Shown piece by piece: positions 22,693 to 34,633 of a stretch of 64,000 nt of DNA. Numbering within the stretch: the first letter of the stretch is position 1; each line of letters begins with the position of its first letter. The position numbers and the translations under genes are program-made. The stretch is from assembly GCA_035610835.1 (NCBI GenBank), contig CM069442.1:28349798-28413797 (forward strand), in the 5' to 3' direction. The notes under the pieces are model-generated. The model was not told the DNA's origin. It did not search any database and saw only the letters and a program-made list of their open reading frames with translations. The DNA is from Ophiura sarsii. Its lineage: Eukaryota; Echinodermata; Ophiuroidea; Amphilepidida; Ophiuridae.

Positions 22693-23640
22693 ATTACCTG
22701 TAAGGTAGCAGGGACTCTATCTATCCTTTCAAGCGAGGCCTCGGTATTCTTTGTAACCCTTTTAAGCATAGACAGATTCATGGGTATCAGATATACATTT
22801 AGCACTAAACGATTGGGCACAACATCGGTGACTGTGGTCATAGCTGTTATTTGGGTAATCGCAGTAATACTAAGTGTCTTTTCAACTATTTTATCAGGAA
22901 TTGACCCTGATTTATACGATGTATCAGAGGTGTGTACTGGCCTCCCACTCTCCAGAAACAATATTTTTGAGACTAAATATTGGCAGTACGATCTTGGAAT
23001 TCTTAATAAAAACAGTCAAGTAATTGTATTAAATAATACATTTGAAACTGTTGTTGGCACTAAACCAAGCATGTATTTTGGCATAGCGTTATTTTCCATT
23101 ATTAATTTAATATGCATGTTGGTAATAACATTTTGTTATATAGGGATATTCGTAACAGTACGACAAACAGCTAAACAAGCCGGACGAAATCAAAGTCAAA
23201 AGGAAGAACTCCGAATGGCTATCAAAATGGGGGTCATTGTGCTTACAGATATGCTGTGCTGGTTACCTATCATTATACTCTCTATCGTTGTACAGAGTGG
23301 GGGGTTTACGGTCACACCTCATACCTATACCTGGATTGTGACGTTTGTATTGCCCGTTAATTCAGCCATCAATCCATTTCTATATTCCTTAGCCACAGCA
23401 ATATATGGGTTCGTATTCGTACACAAACCACCTAGCGATGTGATATCTTTAAAAAAGACAACGTTAAGTTAAAGACACACTTATCAATGCTTATCTCAAT
23501 TTGAGTTGTTACGTTGTGACACTGTACGCCGGTGAGATACGGTTATGTATGTACGAAAACCGTGGTTAAATGTATCACTTTTCAAGAGTTTACTTAAAAT
23601 AATATTTTGAAGGAATCAGGTGTGCACGTACTTACCGGTA

Positions 23641-24184
23641 CAGGGCGTGTCAAAAAGTGCCCAATGTAAAACTTGATATCTTGTTTCGACTATGAAAAAT
23701 GTAAAATTTGGATTTGAAATAGTAATAATCATATTCTGCAATCTATTAAAGTGTTATAAGAATATTTTTCTGTCTATTTGGAGCGTAAATGATGGCAAAT
23801 CTACAGAGGCATGTCAAATTCACTTTTTTGTCAGTCAGTCAGTGAGTAATTGAACATAGTCAATAAAATTAATAAATATCTATCTATTAAACGTGCTAAG
23901 ACAGGGCGTGTCAAACAAGGGTCTCATATGATATTTGTGGGCATGAAAAATATAAAATTGTACATGAAATAGTAATCATTATGTTCAGCAATCTTTAATG
24001 TGTCATGAATTCTATCAATTTTTGACCTTTAATGTGCAGCAGAGAAGTCTTTTCTTAGAAATATCATTGAGTGTGTATTTGAACATAATAGGGCTTACAA
24101 ACAGTACATTTTTTGGAAATAAAACACATGTGATGTATTTCTTATTATTTTTGTCCCTCATGGGACAATTTTTAACACGCCCTG
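23641..24184. mobile_element. MITE with CAGGGCGTGTCAAA ends
   Basis: The left end follows TA at 23639-23640. The right end reads TTTTTAACACGCCCTG, an inverted copy. A second left-type end (ACAGGGCGTGTCAAACAAGG) occurs internally at about 23902, so two copies may have joined or one may have inserted in another. The bracketed frames have no recognisable domain. Confidence 0.6.
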
Positions 24185-24335
24185 CATGTTGATAATCAAA
24201 GTATAAATTGAACAGAAAATGTGTATCATATTGCCTCACAATTTGGCATAACAATGATGATGATACTGGATCAGATGAGTAAAAATGTTAATGTGTTAAG
24301 CACTGCACTGCACTGATTTTACTGTTGAAAGTTAA

Positions 24336-24551
24336 CACTTTCCACGCGGCGGCAGTCGTCTGCATCAGACGACGGTTCCAAAATGGAATTTCGTCACCAA
24401 ATTCACCATATTTGAATCACCATGAGAAGTGCATTAAAGAAAGTACAAACATGCCTAGTATTGGTTTAGTAATTCTAGAGATAGACATTGAAAGTTGGAA
24501 GCGGTTTCTGTAAATATATTTTGCATAATTAATGGTAATTAGTGGAAAGTG
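24336..24551. mobile_element. TTAA-flanked MITE, family C (CACTTTCCACG ends)
   Basis: TTAA at 24332-24335 and 24552-24555 flanks a left end CACTTTCCACGCGG and a right end AGTGGAAAGTG. The element is 216 bp. The diverged relative at 11243 shares the left end. Confidence 0.65.
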
Positions 24552-24919
24552 TTAAGATTGTTACGCGTGATGTGGACGATGTTTTAATAACATAGCAAAA
24601 AGGTGGCTTAATTACACATATGTGGATAACTTGTTTGTTCAATTCTGTTTAGTATTAATAACAAAATTGCGTTTTAAAGCAAAAACACAAATCTAAAATG
24701 TGTTCTTTACTGCAAATAATGTTTGTTGATCGCAAGCATTACAATGCATTGTGTGATCTGTACGTACGTAGCCAATATGCACTCCAATAAAATATGTTAA
24801 AACAAGATGCAATGTATGCAATTTACTGTAACTGTTATTAGTTTTCTTTGGAAGTTTGTAAAATTAATAATCAATCTATTGTCAGCTCTAAACAGCTCAC
24901 CGTGTTACATTAAAACTTA

Positions 24920-25324
24920 GCAAAGCACCTTGCAAATATATTAGAACCCCTTGCGGGTAAGGGAACACCATACATCAACAATTCTAAACACCTTGTAGAA
25001 AGAGCCAAACAGATATCTATAAGACAAGAAGATATAACTAGTAAAAAAGCTTTGATGTCAAACATGTCAAATCTCTATTTACAAATTGTACTTATTGATG
25101 ATGCTTGTCTCATTATTAGTGATCTCCTACAGAACAACTCCACTCTTGAATCTAGAACTCGGTTATTATGCGAAGATATTGGTGAGCCTATGAAACTCTG
25201 CCTCACTTCAACCTACTTCAAATGGCAAGGCAAATTCTATGAGCGAGACTCTACTTGGAAACTAATTACCGTTAAGTTGCCCAGTAATGCAAAGTTAACG
25301 CTAAGTTGTAAAGCTAAATTTTAA
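24920..25324 (+). mobile_element. Penelope-like retroelement reverse-transcriptase fragment
   Basis: With one frameshift near 24932, the translation runs through LANILEPLAGKGTPYINNSK, SNLYLQIVLIDDACLIISDL and LCLTSTYFKWQGKFYE. These correspond to the stretch of Penelope-like RTs that carries the S-L-[FY]-T-x-[VI]-P segment and the TYFxxxGKFYEQ segment just before the A-M-G-S-P block. The copy stops at that point, where the catalytic YXDD region would follow, so it is a dead fragment. The identification rests on recognising this motif order. Confidence 0.6.
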
Positions 25325-25645
25325 TCCTCCCCGTTCATGCCGTTTCTACTCGCGAAAAGTTAAGTGTATCGATCCTAATCGATGGGCCACGAAATTTGAC
25401 CTTTTGTTATACCAACAATGCCGCCCCATGGTAGACTCCAGCGTGTACGTGTATACTTCCGGGTCACAAGAACTTCGCGTTAAGATTTAACGGGTGGCTG
25501 TTTCTACTGGGAAAGTTAGCGTTAATTACCTTTGACAACTTGGTTTGTGAAGGTTTTTGCGGTTACAAACTTAGCGTTATGTTTCCACTGGAAAACTTAG
25601 CGGTAATTACCGTTAAGTTCCCTAGTAGAAACACGATCTATAGAC
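25250..25645. repeat. Repeated AATTACCGTTAAGTT / TTTCTACTGG segments
   Basis: Variants of GTTTCTACTGGGAAAGTTAG and AATTACCGTTAAGTT recur in both orientations across 400 bp, with one near each end. It is probably an inverted-repeat element that cut off the Penelope-like fragment. The exact ends are unclear. Confidence 0.4.
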
Positions 25646-25691
25646 AGGTGACATCGTCTATTGAGATTGGTAATAAAATGTGAATAAAATA

Positions 25692-26250
25692 TACAGGGTG
25701 AGTAAAAAAACCCTGCAATAGTGAATAGAAGCCATCTTGTTTTCAAAACCAAGTTGATGTTTGAATTTTGTTATAAGATTAACATATCTGTTAATAATTT
25801 CATGTGAAAAAATGAAGTCAATCGCATTTTTCGTTTGCCTTTGGTGAAACATTTTACCCATGCACCCATTTCACATGCTTGTCCACGAGACCCCCAAAAC
25901 ATGCATAAGATTGCAAAATGCGTCTCTCATTAGAATTTGAAAATTCGAGTTAGGCCTAATTTGGTGACGTAATTGGAATAAATGCATCCTTTTTTTTGTT
26001 TACATTGGGAGAATAAAATAATTAATTTACATAACCCATGCTATGAATTGCTTATAATGTTCTTAATTTGAATACAAAATAAAATTATTCATTTGTCGTT
26101 GGCGAGATATTCAAATGTGAACATGAATCCAGACATGAATCGTGTGCAATTTTAATTGAAAATCACTATATTCGGAGACAGCAAAAACGTTCACCAAAGA
26201 CTAACGGCAAATGCGATTGACTTCATTTTCTCACATTAAGTTACAGTGCA
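25692..26250. mobile_element. Element with ACAGGGTGAGTAAAA end, copy 1
   Basis: It starts ACAGGGTGAG after a TA. It contains blocks GTGAAACATTTTACCCATGC and ATTACATAACCCATGCTATG-like sequence that recur inverted at 63300-63762. An internal inverted pair around CTTTGGTGAA/TTCACCAAAG lies at about 25840 and 26188. It is noncoding. Confidence 0.5.
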
Positions 26251-26489
26251 ACAGAGCATAAATGACCAAAAGTGCATATTAATATTATTGAAATTACGCT
26301 CTAATTCAAAAAGTAACATATCGTCACCTTCTTAAAATAATGGCCTAAGTCACATTTTGAAGAAAATTATTTTTTTGCCTAAGTCACTTATTCATGATGC
26401 TGGCTGAACATATTCATGCTGCTTATACCCAGTTAGTATAATTGCCTAAGTCAAAGCGTGTGACTTATGAGCGTATGAAGCGTGTGTCA

Positions 26490-29116
26490 TTTCCGCCTAA
26501 ACCCCAGATAAGGGACCTAAACCCGAGATAAGGCGGGCCTTATCTGGGGTTCAGGTCCCTTATCTGGGGTTTAGGGACGTAAACCCCAGATAACGTGCCT
26601 TAACCCCAGATAAGGAGCGTTAACTAGGGATAAGGCGCCTTATCTAGGGTTTACGTCCCTAAACCCCAGATAAGGATCGTAAACCAACCCCAGATAAGAC
26701 CCGCCTTATCTGGGGTTTAGGCGGAAATGACACACTTATGCTTCCATAACCGTTAACCCCAGAAAAGGCTTGCCTTATCCTAGGTTTACGTCCCTTATCT
26801 GGGGTTAACAACTTAAACCCCAGATAAGGCCCGTTATCCTAGGTTTACGTCCCTTATCTGAGGTTAACGCTCCTAGGTACACACATATGCAGCATAAGTG
26901 TGTCATTTCCACCTTAACCCCGGATAAGGGACGTAAACCCCAGATAAGGCGGGCCTTATCTGGGGTTTACGTCCCTTAAACACCAGATAAGGAGCGTTAA
27001 CTAGGGATAAGGCGCCTTATCTGGGGTTTACGTCCTTAAACCCCAGATAAGGATCGTAAACCCCAGATAAGACCACCTTATCTGGGGTTTAGGCGGAAAT
27101 GACACACTTATGCTTCCGTAATCGTTAACCCCAGAAAAGACTTGCCTTATCCTAGGTTTACGTCCCTTATCTGGGGTTAACAACTTAAAACCCCAGATAA
27201 AGCCCGTTATCCTAGGTTTACGTCCCTTATCTGGGTTAACGCTCCTTGGTACACACATGCAGCATAAGTGTGTCATTCCGCCTTAACCCCGGATAAGGGA
27301 CGTATACCCTAGATAAGGCGGGCTTTATCTGGGGTTAACGCTCCTTATCCCCAGATAAGGATCTTAACCCCAGATAAGGCTTGCCTTATCCTAGGTTTAC
27401 GTCCCTTATCCGGGGTTAACAACTTAAACCCCCAGATAAGGCCCATTTATTATCCTAGGTTTACGTCCCTTATCTGGGGTTAACGCTTCTTGGTACACAC
27501 ATGCAGCATAAGTGTGTCATTTCCACCTTATCTGGAGTTTACGTCCCTTATCTGGGGTTAACAACTTAAACCCCAGATAAGGCCCGTTATCCTAGGTTTA
27601 CACCCCTTATCTGGGGTTAACAACTTAAACCTCAGATAAGGCCCGTTATCCTAGGTTTACGTCCCTTATCTGGGGCAGATAAGGAGCGATAACCCCAGAT
27701 AACGCGCCTTAACCCCAGATAAGGAGCGTTAACTAGGGACAAGGTGCCTTATCTGAGGTTTACGTCCCTAAACCCCAGATAAGGATCGTAAACCCCAAAT
27801 AAGGATCGCCTTATCTGGAGTTTAGGTCCCTTATCAGGGGTATAGGCGGAAATGACACACTTATGCTTCCATAATAGTTAACCCCAGATAAGGCTTGCCT
27901 TATCGTTAATGCCCGAGGTAGGGTGCTGTGTACAGTATAACAGTATGTATGTATGTAACCTAGGTTTACATCCCTTATCTGGGGTTAACAACTTAAACCC
28001 CCAGATAAGGCCCATTTATTATCCTAGGTTGACGTCCCTTATCTGGGGTTAACGCTTCGTGGTACACACATGCAGCATAAGTGTGTCATTTCCACCTTAT
28101 CTGGAGTTTACGTCCCTTATCTGGGGTTAACAACTTAAACCCCAGATAAGGCCCGTTATCCTAGGTTTACGTCCCTTATCTGGGGTTAACAACTTAAACC
28201 TCAGATAAGGCCCGTTATCCTAGGTTTACGTCCCTTATCTGGGGCAGATAAGGAGCGATAACCCCAGATAACGCGCCTTAACCCCAGATAAGGAGCGTTA
28301 ACTAGGGACAAGGTGCCTTATCTGGGGTTTACGTCCCTAAACCCCAGATAAGGATCGTAAACCCCAAATAAGGATCGCCTTATCATGAGTTTAGGTCCCT
28401 TATCTAGGGTATAGGCGGAAATGACACACTTATGCTTCCATAATAGTTAACCACAGATAAGGCTTGCCTTATCCTAGGTTTACATCCCTTAGGCCCGTTA
28501 TCCTAGGTTTACGTCCCTTATCTGGGGCAGATAAGGAGCGATAACCCCAGATAACGCGCCTTAACCCCAGATAAGGAGCGTTAACTAGGGACAAGGTGCC
28601 TTATCTGGGGTTTACGTCCCTAAACCCCAGATAAGGATCGTAAACCCCAAATAAGGATCGCCTTATCATGAGTTTAGGTCCCTTATCTAGGGTATAGGCG
28701 GAAATGACACACTTATGTTTCCATAATAGTTAACCACAGATAAGGCTTGCCTTATCCTAGGTTTACATCCCTTAGGCCCGTTATCATAGGTTTACGTCGC
28801 TTAGCTGGGGTTAACACGATCCTTGGTACACACATGCAGCATAAGTGTGTCATTTCCACCTTAACCTCGGATAAAGGACGTAAACCCCAGATAAGGCGGG
28901 CCTTATCTAGGGTTTACGTCCCTAAATCCCAGATAAGGATCGTAAAACCCCAGATCTGGGGTTTAGGTCCCTTATATCTGGGGTATAGGCGGAAATGACA
29001 CACTTATGCTTCCATAATTGTTAACCCAGATAAGGCTTGCCTTATCCTAGGTTTACGTCCCTTATCTGGGGTTAACAACTTAAACCCCAGATAAGGCCCC
29101 GTTATCCTAGGTTTAC
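26490..29116. repeat. GATAAG satellite, left block
   Basis: The array is built of CCCCAGATAAGG and its inverse CCTTATCTGGGG, roughly one every 25-30 bp. The units are joined by short linkers (GTTTACGTCCC, GTTAACAACTTAAA, CCGTTATCCTAGG). Higher-order modules carry GTGTGTCATTTCC or its inverse GGAAATGACACAC at intervals of about 230-600 bp. Each core word contains AGATAAG, the WGATAR site of GATA transcription factors. There is no coding sequence; the short open frames are repeat artefacts. It begins abruptly after AT-rich DNA. Confidence 0.9.
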
Positions 29117-29633
29117 GGTTTCACACCACTAAATAACGTCTGGCCCTACCCCCTTTGAGGCAAAAGTCCAAAACCGGCCCGTTTCTATGCCGAAACGGGA
29201 GACCTATATAATTGTAAATTACAGTTTAAAATTAGGGTATTTACTACAAGTTATGGCGAAATTAATATAGTGTGAATTTTGACAGACACATCAGCGTTCT
29301 TCAGGTCCAAAAAAATTGATGCAATGATGATTTTTTAATATTTTAACAGAGACATTTGTGTTCAGGTCATTTCCGGTATCTGACGCAATAATCTTAATCA
29401 ACAATTGCGTGTGACCAGGAAAACTCAACTCGTACTTTTTGAAAAGGCTCTAGCTCAAAATTATGCCGGTTACCCCCCATATATGAGTTGTTGAGTTAGT
29501 AGTCATGGCTTTCATCTTCAAGTTGAAACCAAATTTCAAGTTACCAGTTTCTTATAACGTCAAGAAATATCCATTTTAAAAGTGTGCATTTCACGTGTAA
29601 CCCTATGGGAGATGTATTTAGTGGTGTGCAACC
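29117..29633. mobile_element. MITE inserted in the satellite (GGTTTCACACCACTAAATA ends)
   Basis: The terminal inverted repeats are 19 bp with one mismatch (GGTTTCACACCACTAAATA against the inverse of TATTTAGTGGTGTGCAACC). The interior is AT-rich and noncoding and lacks the satellite word. The satellite resumes directly afterwards. Confidence 0.8.
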
Positions 29634-31370
29634 TATAGTCCCTTATCTAGGGTTAACACGCTCCTTGGTACACACATGCAGCATTTATAAAGTGTGTCAT
29701 TTCCACCTTTAACCCCGGATAAGGGACGTAAACCCCAGATAAGGCGGGCCTTATCTGGGGTTTACGTCCCTTAACCCCAGATAAGGAGCGTTAACCCCAG
29801 ATGACGCCCCTTAACCCCAGATAAGGAGCGTTAACTAGGGACAAGGCGCCTTATATCTGGGGTTTACGTCCTTAAATCCCAGATAAGGATCGTAAAACCC
29901 CAGATCTGGGGTTTAGGTCCCTTATATCTGGGGTATAGGCGGAAATGACACACTTATGCTTCCATGATTGTAAACCCAGATAAGGCTTGCCTTATCCTAG
30001 GTTTACGTCCCTTATCTGGAGTTAACAACTTAAACCCCAAATAAGGCCCGTTATCCTAGGTTTACGTCCCTTATCTGGGGTTAACAACTTAAACCCCAGA
30101 TAAGGCCCGTTATCCTAGGTTTACGTCCCTTATCTGGGGTTAACGCTTCTTGGTACACACATGCAGCATAAGTGTGTCATTTCCGCCTTAACCCTGGAAA
30201 AGGGACGTAAACCCCAGATAAGGCAGGCCTTATCTGGGGTTAACGATCCTTATCCTGGGGTAACAACTTAAACCCTAGATAAGGCATGTTATCCTAGGTT
30301 TACGTCCCTTATCTGGGGTTAACAACTTAAACCCCAGATAAGGCCCGTTATCCTAGGTTTACGTCCCTTATCTGGGGTTAACGCTCCTTGGTACACACAT
30401 GCAGCATGTGTCATTTCCGCCTAAACCCCGGATAAGGGACGTATACCCCAGATAAGGCGGGCTTTATCTGGGGTTAATGCTCCTTATCCCCAGATAAGGC
30501 TTGCCTTATCCTAGGTTTACGTCCCTTATCTGGGGTTAACAACTTAAACCCCAGATAAGGCCCGTTATCCTAGGTTTACGTTCCTTAACTGGGTTAACGC
30601 TTCTTGGTACACACATGCAGCATAAGTGTGTCATTTCCGCCTTAACCCAGGATAAGGGACGTAAACCCCAGATAAGGCGGGCCTTATCTGGGGTTTACGT
30701 CCCTTACCCCCAGATAAGGAGCGATAACCCTAGATAACGCGCCTTAACCCCAGATAAGGAGCGTTAACTAGGGACAAGGTGCCTTATCTGGGGGGTTTAC
30801 GTCCCTAAACCCCAGATAAGGATCGTAAACCCCAGATAAGGATCGCCTTATCTGAAGTTTAGGTCCCTTATCTGGGGTATAGGCGGAAATGACACACTTA
30901 TGCTTCCATAATCGTTAACCCCAGATAAGGCTTGCCTTATCCTAGGTTTACATCCCTTATCTGGGGTTAACAACTTAAACCCCAGATAAGGCCCGTTTAA
31001 TATCCTAAGTTTACGTCCCTTATCGGGGGTTAACGCTCCTTGGTACACACAGTGTGTGTCATTTCCGCCTTAACGCTGGATAAGGGACGTATACCCCAGA
31101 TAAGGCGGGCTTTATCTGGGGTTAACGCCCCTTATCCCCAGATAAGGATCGTTAACCCCAGATAAGGCTTGCCTTATCCTATGTTTACGTCCCTTATCTG
31201 GGGTTAACAACTTAAACCCCAGATAATGCCCGTTATCCTAGGTTTACGTCCCTAATATCTGGGGTTTGCGTCCCTAACCCAGAGATAAGGATCGTAAACC
31301 CCGGATAAGCCCGCCTTATGCGGTTTGGGTCCCTTATCTGGGTGGGGTTTAGGCGGAAATGACACACATG
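29634..31370. repeat. GATAAG satellite, right block
   Basis: This has the same word and linkers as the left block. GTGTGTCATTTCC-type modules occur near 29690, 30173, 30405, 30627 and 31052, and the inverse modules near 29940, 30884 and 31345. The array ends with a module GGCGGAAATGACACACATGC followed by a short GCGCGC run at about 31381. Confidence 0.9.
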
Positions 31371-31520
31371 CTTCCATTACGCGCGCGCGTGTAGAAAAGC
31401 ATACTTTTAATTTTTGTAACTTCCTTGATATCAAACCATTCTTCACGTGCAATATTGCATTGGGGCCTCATGAAATTTACTGTTGAAATGTCTCTACTTT
31501 TTAGCAGTCTCAACGATTAA

Positions 31521-31821
31521 AGGCATATTATGTGATCTTTTCCAGAGAGCGCCCTCTATTCATGATTTTTTTTAGAAAGTAGATTTTCTTGCAGATTTAC
31601 ATTTCTGATCATAAATCGTACATACATTCCAAGTTACAGAGCGATACGATTCCTAACTACCTCAAAACCATGATTTTGAAGTAATTAAGAATCGTATCGC
31701 CCTGTAACTTGGAATGTATGTACGATTTATGATCAGACTAATGTAAATCTGCAAGAAAATCTGCTTTCAATTTTTTTTTCGATGTTGAGGGCGTTCCCTG
31801 GAAAGATCACATAATATACCT
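31521..31821. mobile_element. TTAA-flanked foldback MITE, family B copy 2
   Basis: It follows TTAA (31517-31520) and is followed by TGAA (31822-31825), a one-base change of TTAA. The ends AGGCATATTATGTGATC and GATCACATAATATACCT match copy 1. It is about 70 bp shorter at the centre. Confidence 0.75.
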
Positions 31822-32199
31822 TGAATAGTCTTTTGAAGCGACCGTGGTAGCAAAATGTAGCTAAAATGTTCAAAGGTGTGTATCATATTCAAGTTTAAAG
31901 TTATGACCTTTCAAACTAAGTGTGGACTTTCTTTATTTTAGGTGTTTAAAAAAACAAAAAAACAATCAGACTACCTCATGTAAATTTTGGTTTTGGCATT
32001 TTGTGATAAATTTTAAGAAATATTATTACTCTGTAAAATGATCACAGAATTTTATCTTTATACAATCGTATATTCTATTGTTCCAGAGCACACGTTGCTT
32101 CCTTTTAAGAGTTCCTCAAAATAGCGCGTAATTTGATTAACTGTGAGAGCACCACATGAGCGTCGTCACTAAAAGCTGGATGGTGGGTAGAACATTGAA

Positions 32200-32463
32200 C
32201 TATAGTTTGATCAGTTCCAAATTGGCGCAATTTGTGAGGCTAACATTTATCTGTGGGCACAAATGGAATGCCTACTTGCCCAACGCAGTTTGGTGATATC
32301 TGCGTATGATCTGGGACTAAAATACCTCGAGGTATTTGAGTCCCAGGTATGATGTACGTAACGCATACTTTCAGCGATAAACATGCGCAACAACATGGAT
32401 TCTTTTTGCGCACGGACAAATACAAACCGAATTCTCGCTAATTTGGAACTGATTAAACTATAG
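32200..32463. mobile_element. Foldback MITE with ACTATAGTTTGATCAGTTCC ends, copy 1
   Basis: The right end reads GGAACTGATTAAACTATAGT, an inverted match with one change. Its interior contains a short palindrome (AATACCTCGAGGTATT). The related element at 55378-55575 shares the ends. The stretch 32464-34086 shows no gene. Confidence 0.65.
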
Positions 32464-34090
32464 TGTGCGTTTATAGTGTTTGTCTCCTGTGTAGTCAACT
32501 TCATAGACCGTGTGTAATTTCACTGTCCCACAATCGAACAACACCCTCTGCTGATGACTTGCTTGCCAAAAACACTCCCATCCGAGAACCGCCCCGTGCA
32601 CCGGGGTGAGATCAGAGGATGGGGAGCGGTCACAGTGAGCGAGCTCTCCTATCAGTACATATGACATATCGGTTCAGAGAGTGAAACTGACAAGGAAAAG
32701 GAAAAGGGTCTAAAAGAAGCTGACTAGGCTCTATGTAGCGTTTTAGTAATGCTCCTATCTTTTATATTACCTTTAGTTTACCCATTACCATTTTTTCTTC
32801 TTCAACGACGCCTTGCATGCTAAGTATTTAGTATGCCAGGATGAAAATACCCACATGACTTCTACCCGCGTGTTATAGGTATAACTAGTCTTTAAATCCA
32901 GCAATTTGGGCTATAAAAATTGGTTTGTTTAGCATTTGATGTTAGTTTTATATACATTAATGTATGATAATTTCAACATTGGGCAATAACAGCGAGATGG
33001 TCAATACGGCCAAACGGGCACAAAGACGTGGCGTCGCAAAGTGTTGACAAAAAGTTATCATTTCAATGTCAGACCATCTTTAAAAGATTCTAGTGAGCGA
33101 CATTTCGTTTGATTTTTAAAAAATGTATTTAATAAAACAAAACATTTAACATCCATTTACATAACAAAACAATCCTATTATTAAGCATATATACCTTGTC
33201 TTACTCCGTCCAACGGGCCGCGACGGGCGGGATAGTGTTTTGAGGAGGGGGATGGGGGGTCTACACCGATTCAATTGCAAGCGGATTTTAAATACCTGGA
33301 ATATCTTTACATAGAGCGTCCTTACTCCTTGGTTGCAACCCCCTCTCGGATCCTACGAAGTCCGTGTTACCAAAATAATGGCTCAAGAGGACAGAATATG
33401 TTTCTTTTCTTCTTCTTTTTCATTCATTATTAAAATTCAAAATATCGAGTCGAGTTTATCATTTAGGGCCTCGCTACCTGCCATGAGTTTATAGAGAGCC
33501 GTTAGGTTTGAGTGTACCAGGTGGACGTAGTCAATTACCAAGTTTGTTAGCGTTCATTGTGTAATAATGATGTTAGTTATTGCTCATGTCACATGATCTT
33601 GCTGTCATATCCAGGGTTGCCGAGCTAGCTTTAGTAGCCAAATTGGGCTAACTTTGAAGAGCGAAAGTTATATTTTTTTCGCCCAACCAATTGGACTGCA
33701 GGACTTTCTGAATCTTTAAAATGGTCAGTATTAAATGTCAATTATACAGCAGAAAACGTCACACTTCTCATGGCCGGCCCTGTAAATTAATCCTGTATTG
33801 ATATGATTGTTTTCTTGTTTCTCATCCACAAGAGCTAGTGATTATCATCGTTTACGCCCATTTTTTACCCAGGTTTTTTTATGCAATTCTTTAGACCAAC
33901 AATTTTGTTGTGTTGCCCTCAGTGCCAAAAATCTTGAAGTCAGGTCTGTCGGTTGATCGCCCTTCTTCTTTTTTTGCTGACAAATATTACTGACAGACGA
34001 ACATGGTTCAAGCTGGATCAAGAACAAGGCAAAATTGGTAAATGTCAATTTGACTAAATGTTTCTAGTGTGATAATAGTTTTAATTTTAA

Positions 34091-34462
34091 AGGGACATTA
34101 AGTGGTGTTGAAAATTTTAAATGTTTAAAAATTTACTTCAGAATTCAAGATGAACATTAAAAATTGATATTATTGTTGTTTCTACTAACAAAACACAGCA
34201 AAACTTGATTAAAACAATATCATCGCTATTTATTGGAAAACGCGCTCAATGCAATTATGGTTCGCGTTATGTATCACGCGTACTGCAGGGGGATACTGTC
34301 GGAGCATTTTTAAATCAACGTTTTCTTGTACAAAGAGGGCTGATTTTTCTTAATCCTTATAGGTGTAAGTTCATACATGTAATTTACAATTATAAAAATA
34401 TACTAATCCCAGTTTTTATCACAATTGAAGGCGCAGCCTCCAACACATCTCTTAGTGTCCCT
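34091..34462. mobile_element. TTAA-flanked MITE, family D (AGGGACATTAAG ends)
   Basis: TTAA at 34087-34090 and 34463-34466 flanks AGGGACATTAAGTGGTGTTG and the inverse block CAACACATCTCTTAGTGTCCCT. The element is 372 bp. The 103-codon frame inside matches nothing that I recognise. Confidence 0.65.
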
Positions 34463-34633
34463 TTAATCTATTCAAGCAAACTTATTTATTTCAAGCAGAA
34501 AATGGTAATATTTTGACAAATTGGGTAAAATTTAAATCTTAAAAAACTAAAAAAAAACCACTTCGTACCCTGATTTTTGAGATTTGAAGGTCGGTCGCTG
34601 AGGCAACTCAACACATTTTTGTTGGCCTAATAT

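Larger units (their letters stand above)
20115..23472 (+). pseudogene. LRR-containing GPCR (GRL101/relaxin-receptor-like), interrupted
   Basis: From the acceptor at 20114 the frame opens with an LRRNT cap (CPSECVC, then a later Cys). About 16 leucine-rich repeats of 24 residues follow, to about 21470. After a juxtamembrane region comes a class A seven-helix domain: TM1 near MWVLGFFAIITNAGVLF, TM2 with NLSISDLFMG, TM3 beginning CKVAGTLSILSSEASVFF and ending in an ionic-lock variant DRF, and TM7 with NPFLY. These features match LRR-bearing GRL101/RXFP-type receptors of invertebrates; no LDLa module is visible. There are two lesions. One extra C at 20934 shifts the frame inside an LRR. A 756-bp element at 21937-22692 separates TM2 from TM3 and brings in a stop near 21990. 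The rest of the frame to the stop at 23470 is clean, so the damage is recent or polymorphic. The C-terminal tail is short (about 20 residues). Confidence 0.85.

Noticed and set aside
26490..31370. Possible CRISPR-like or coding repeat array
   Set aside because: The repeats occur in both orientations with variable short linkers, unlike CRISPR. ORFs there are built from the repeat word. The context is eukaryotic.
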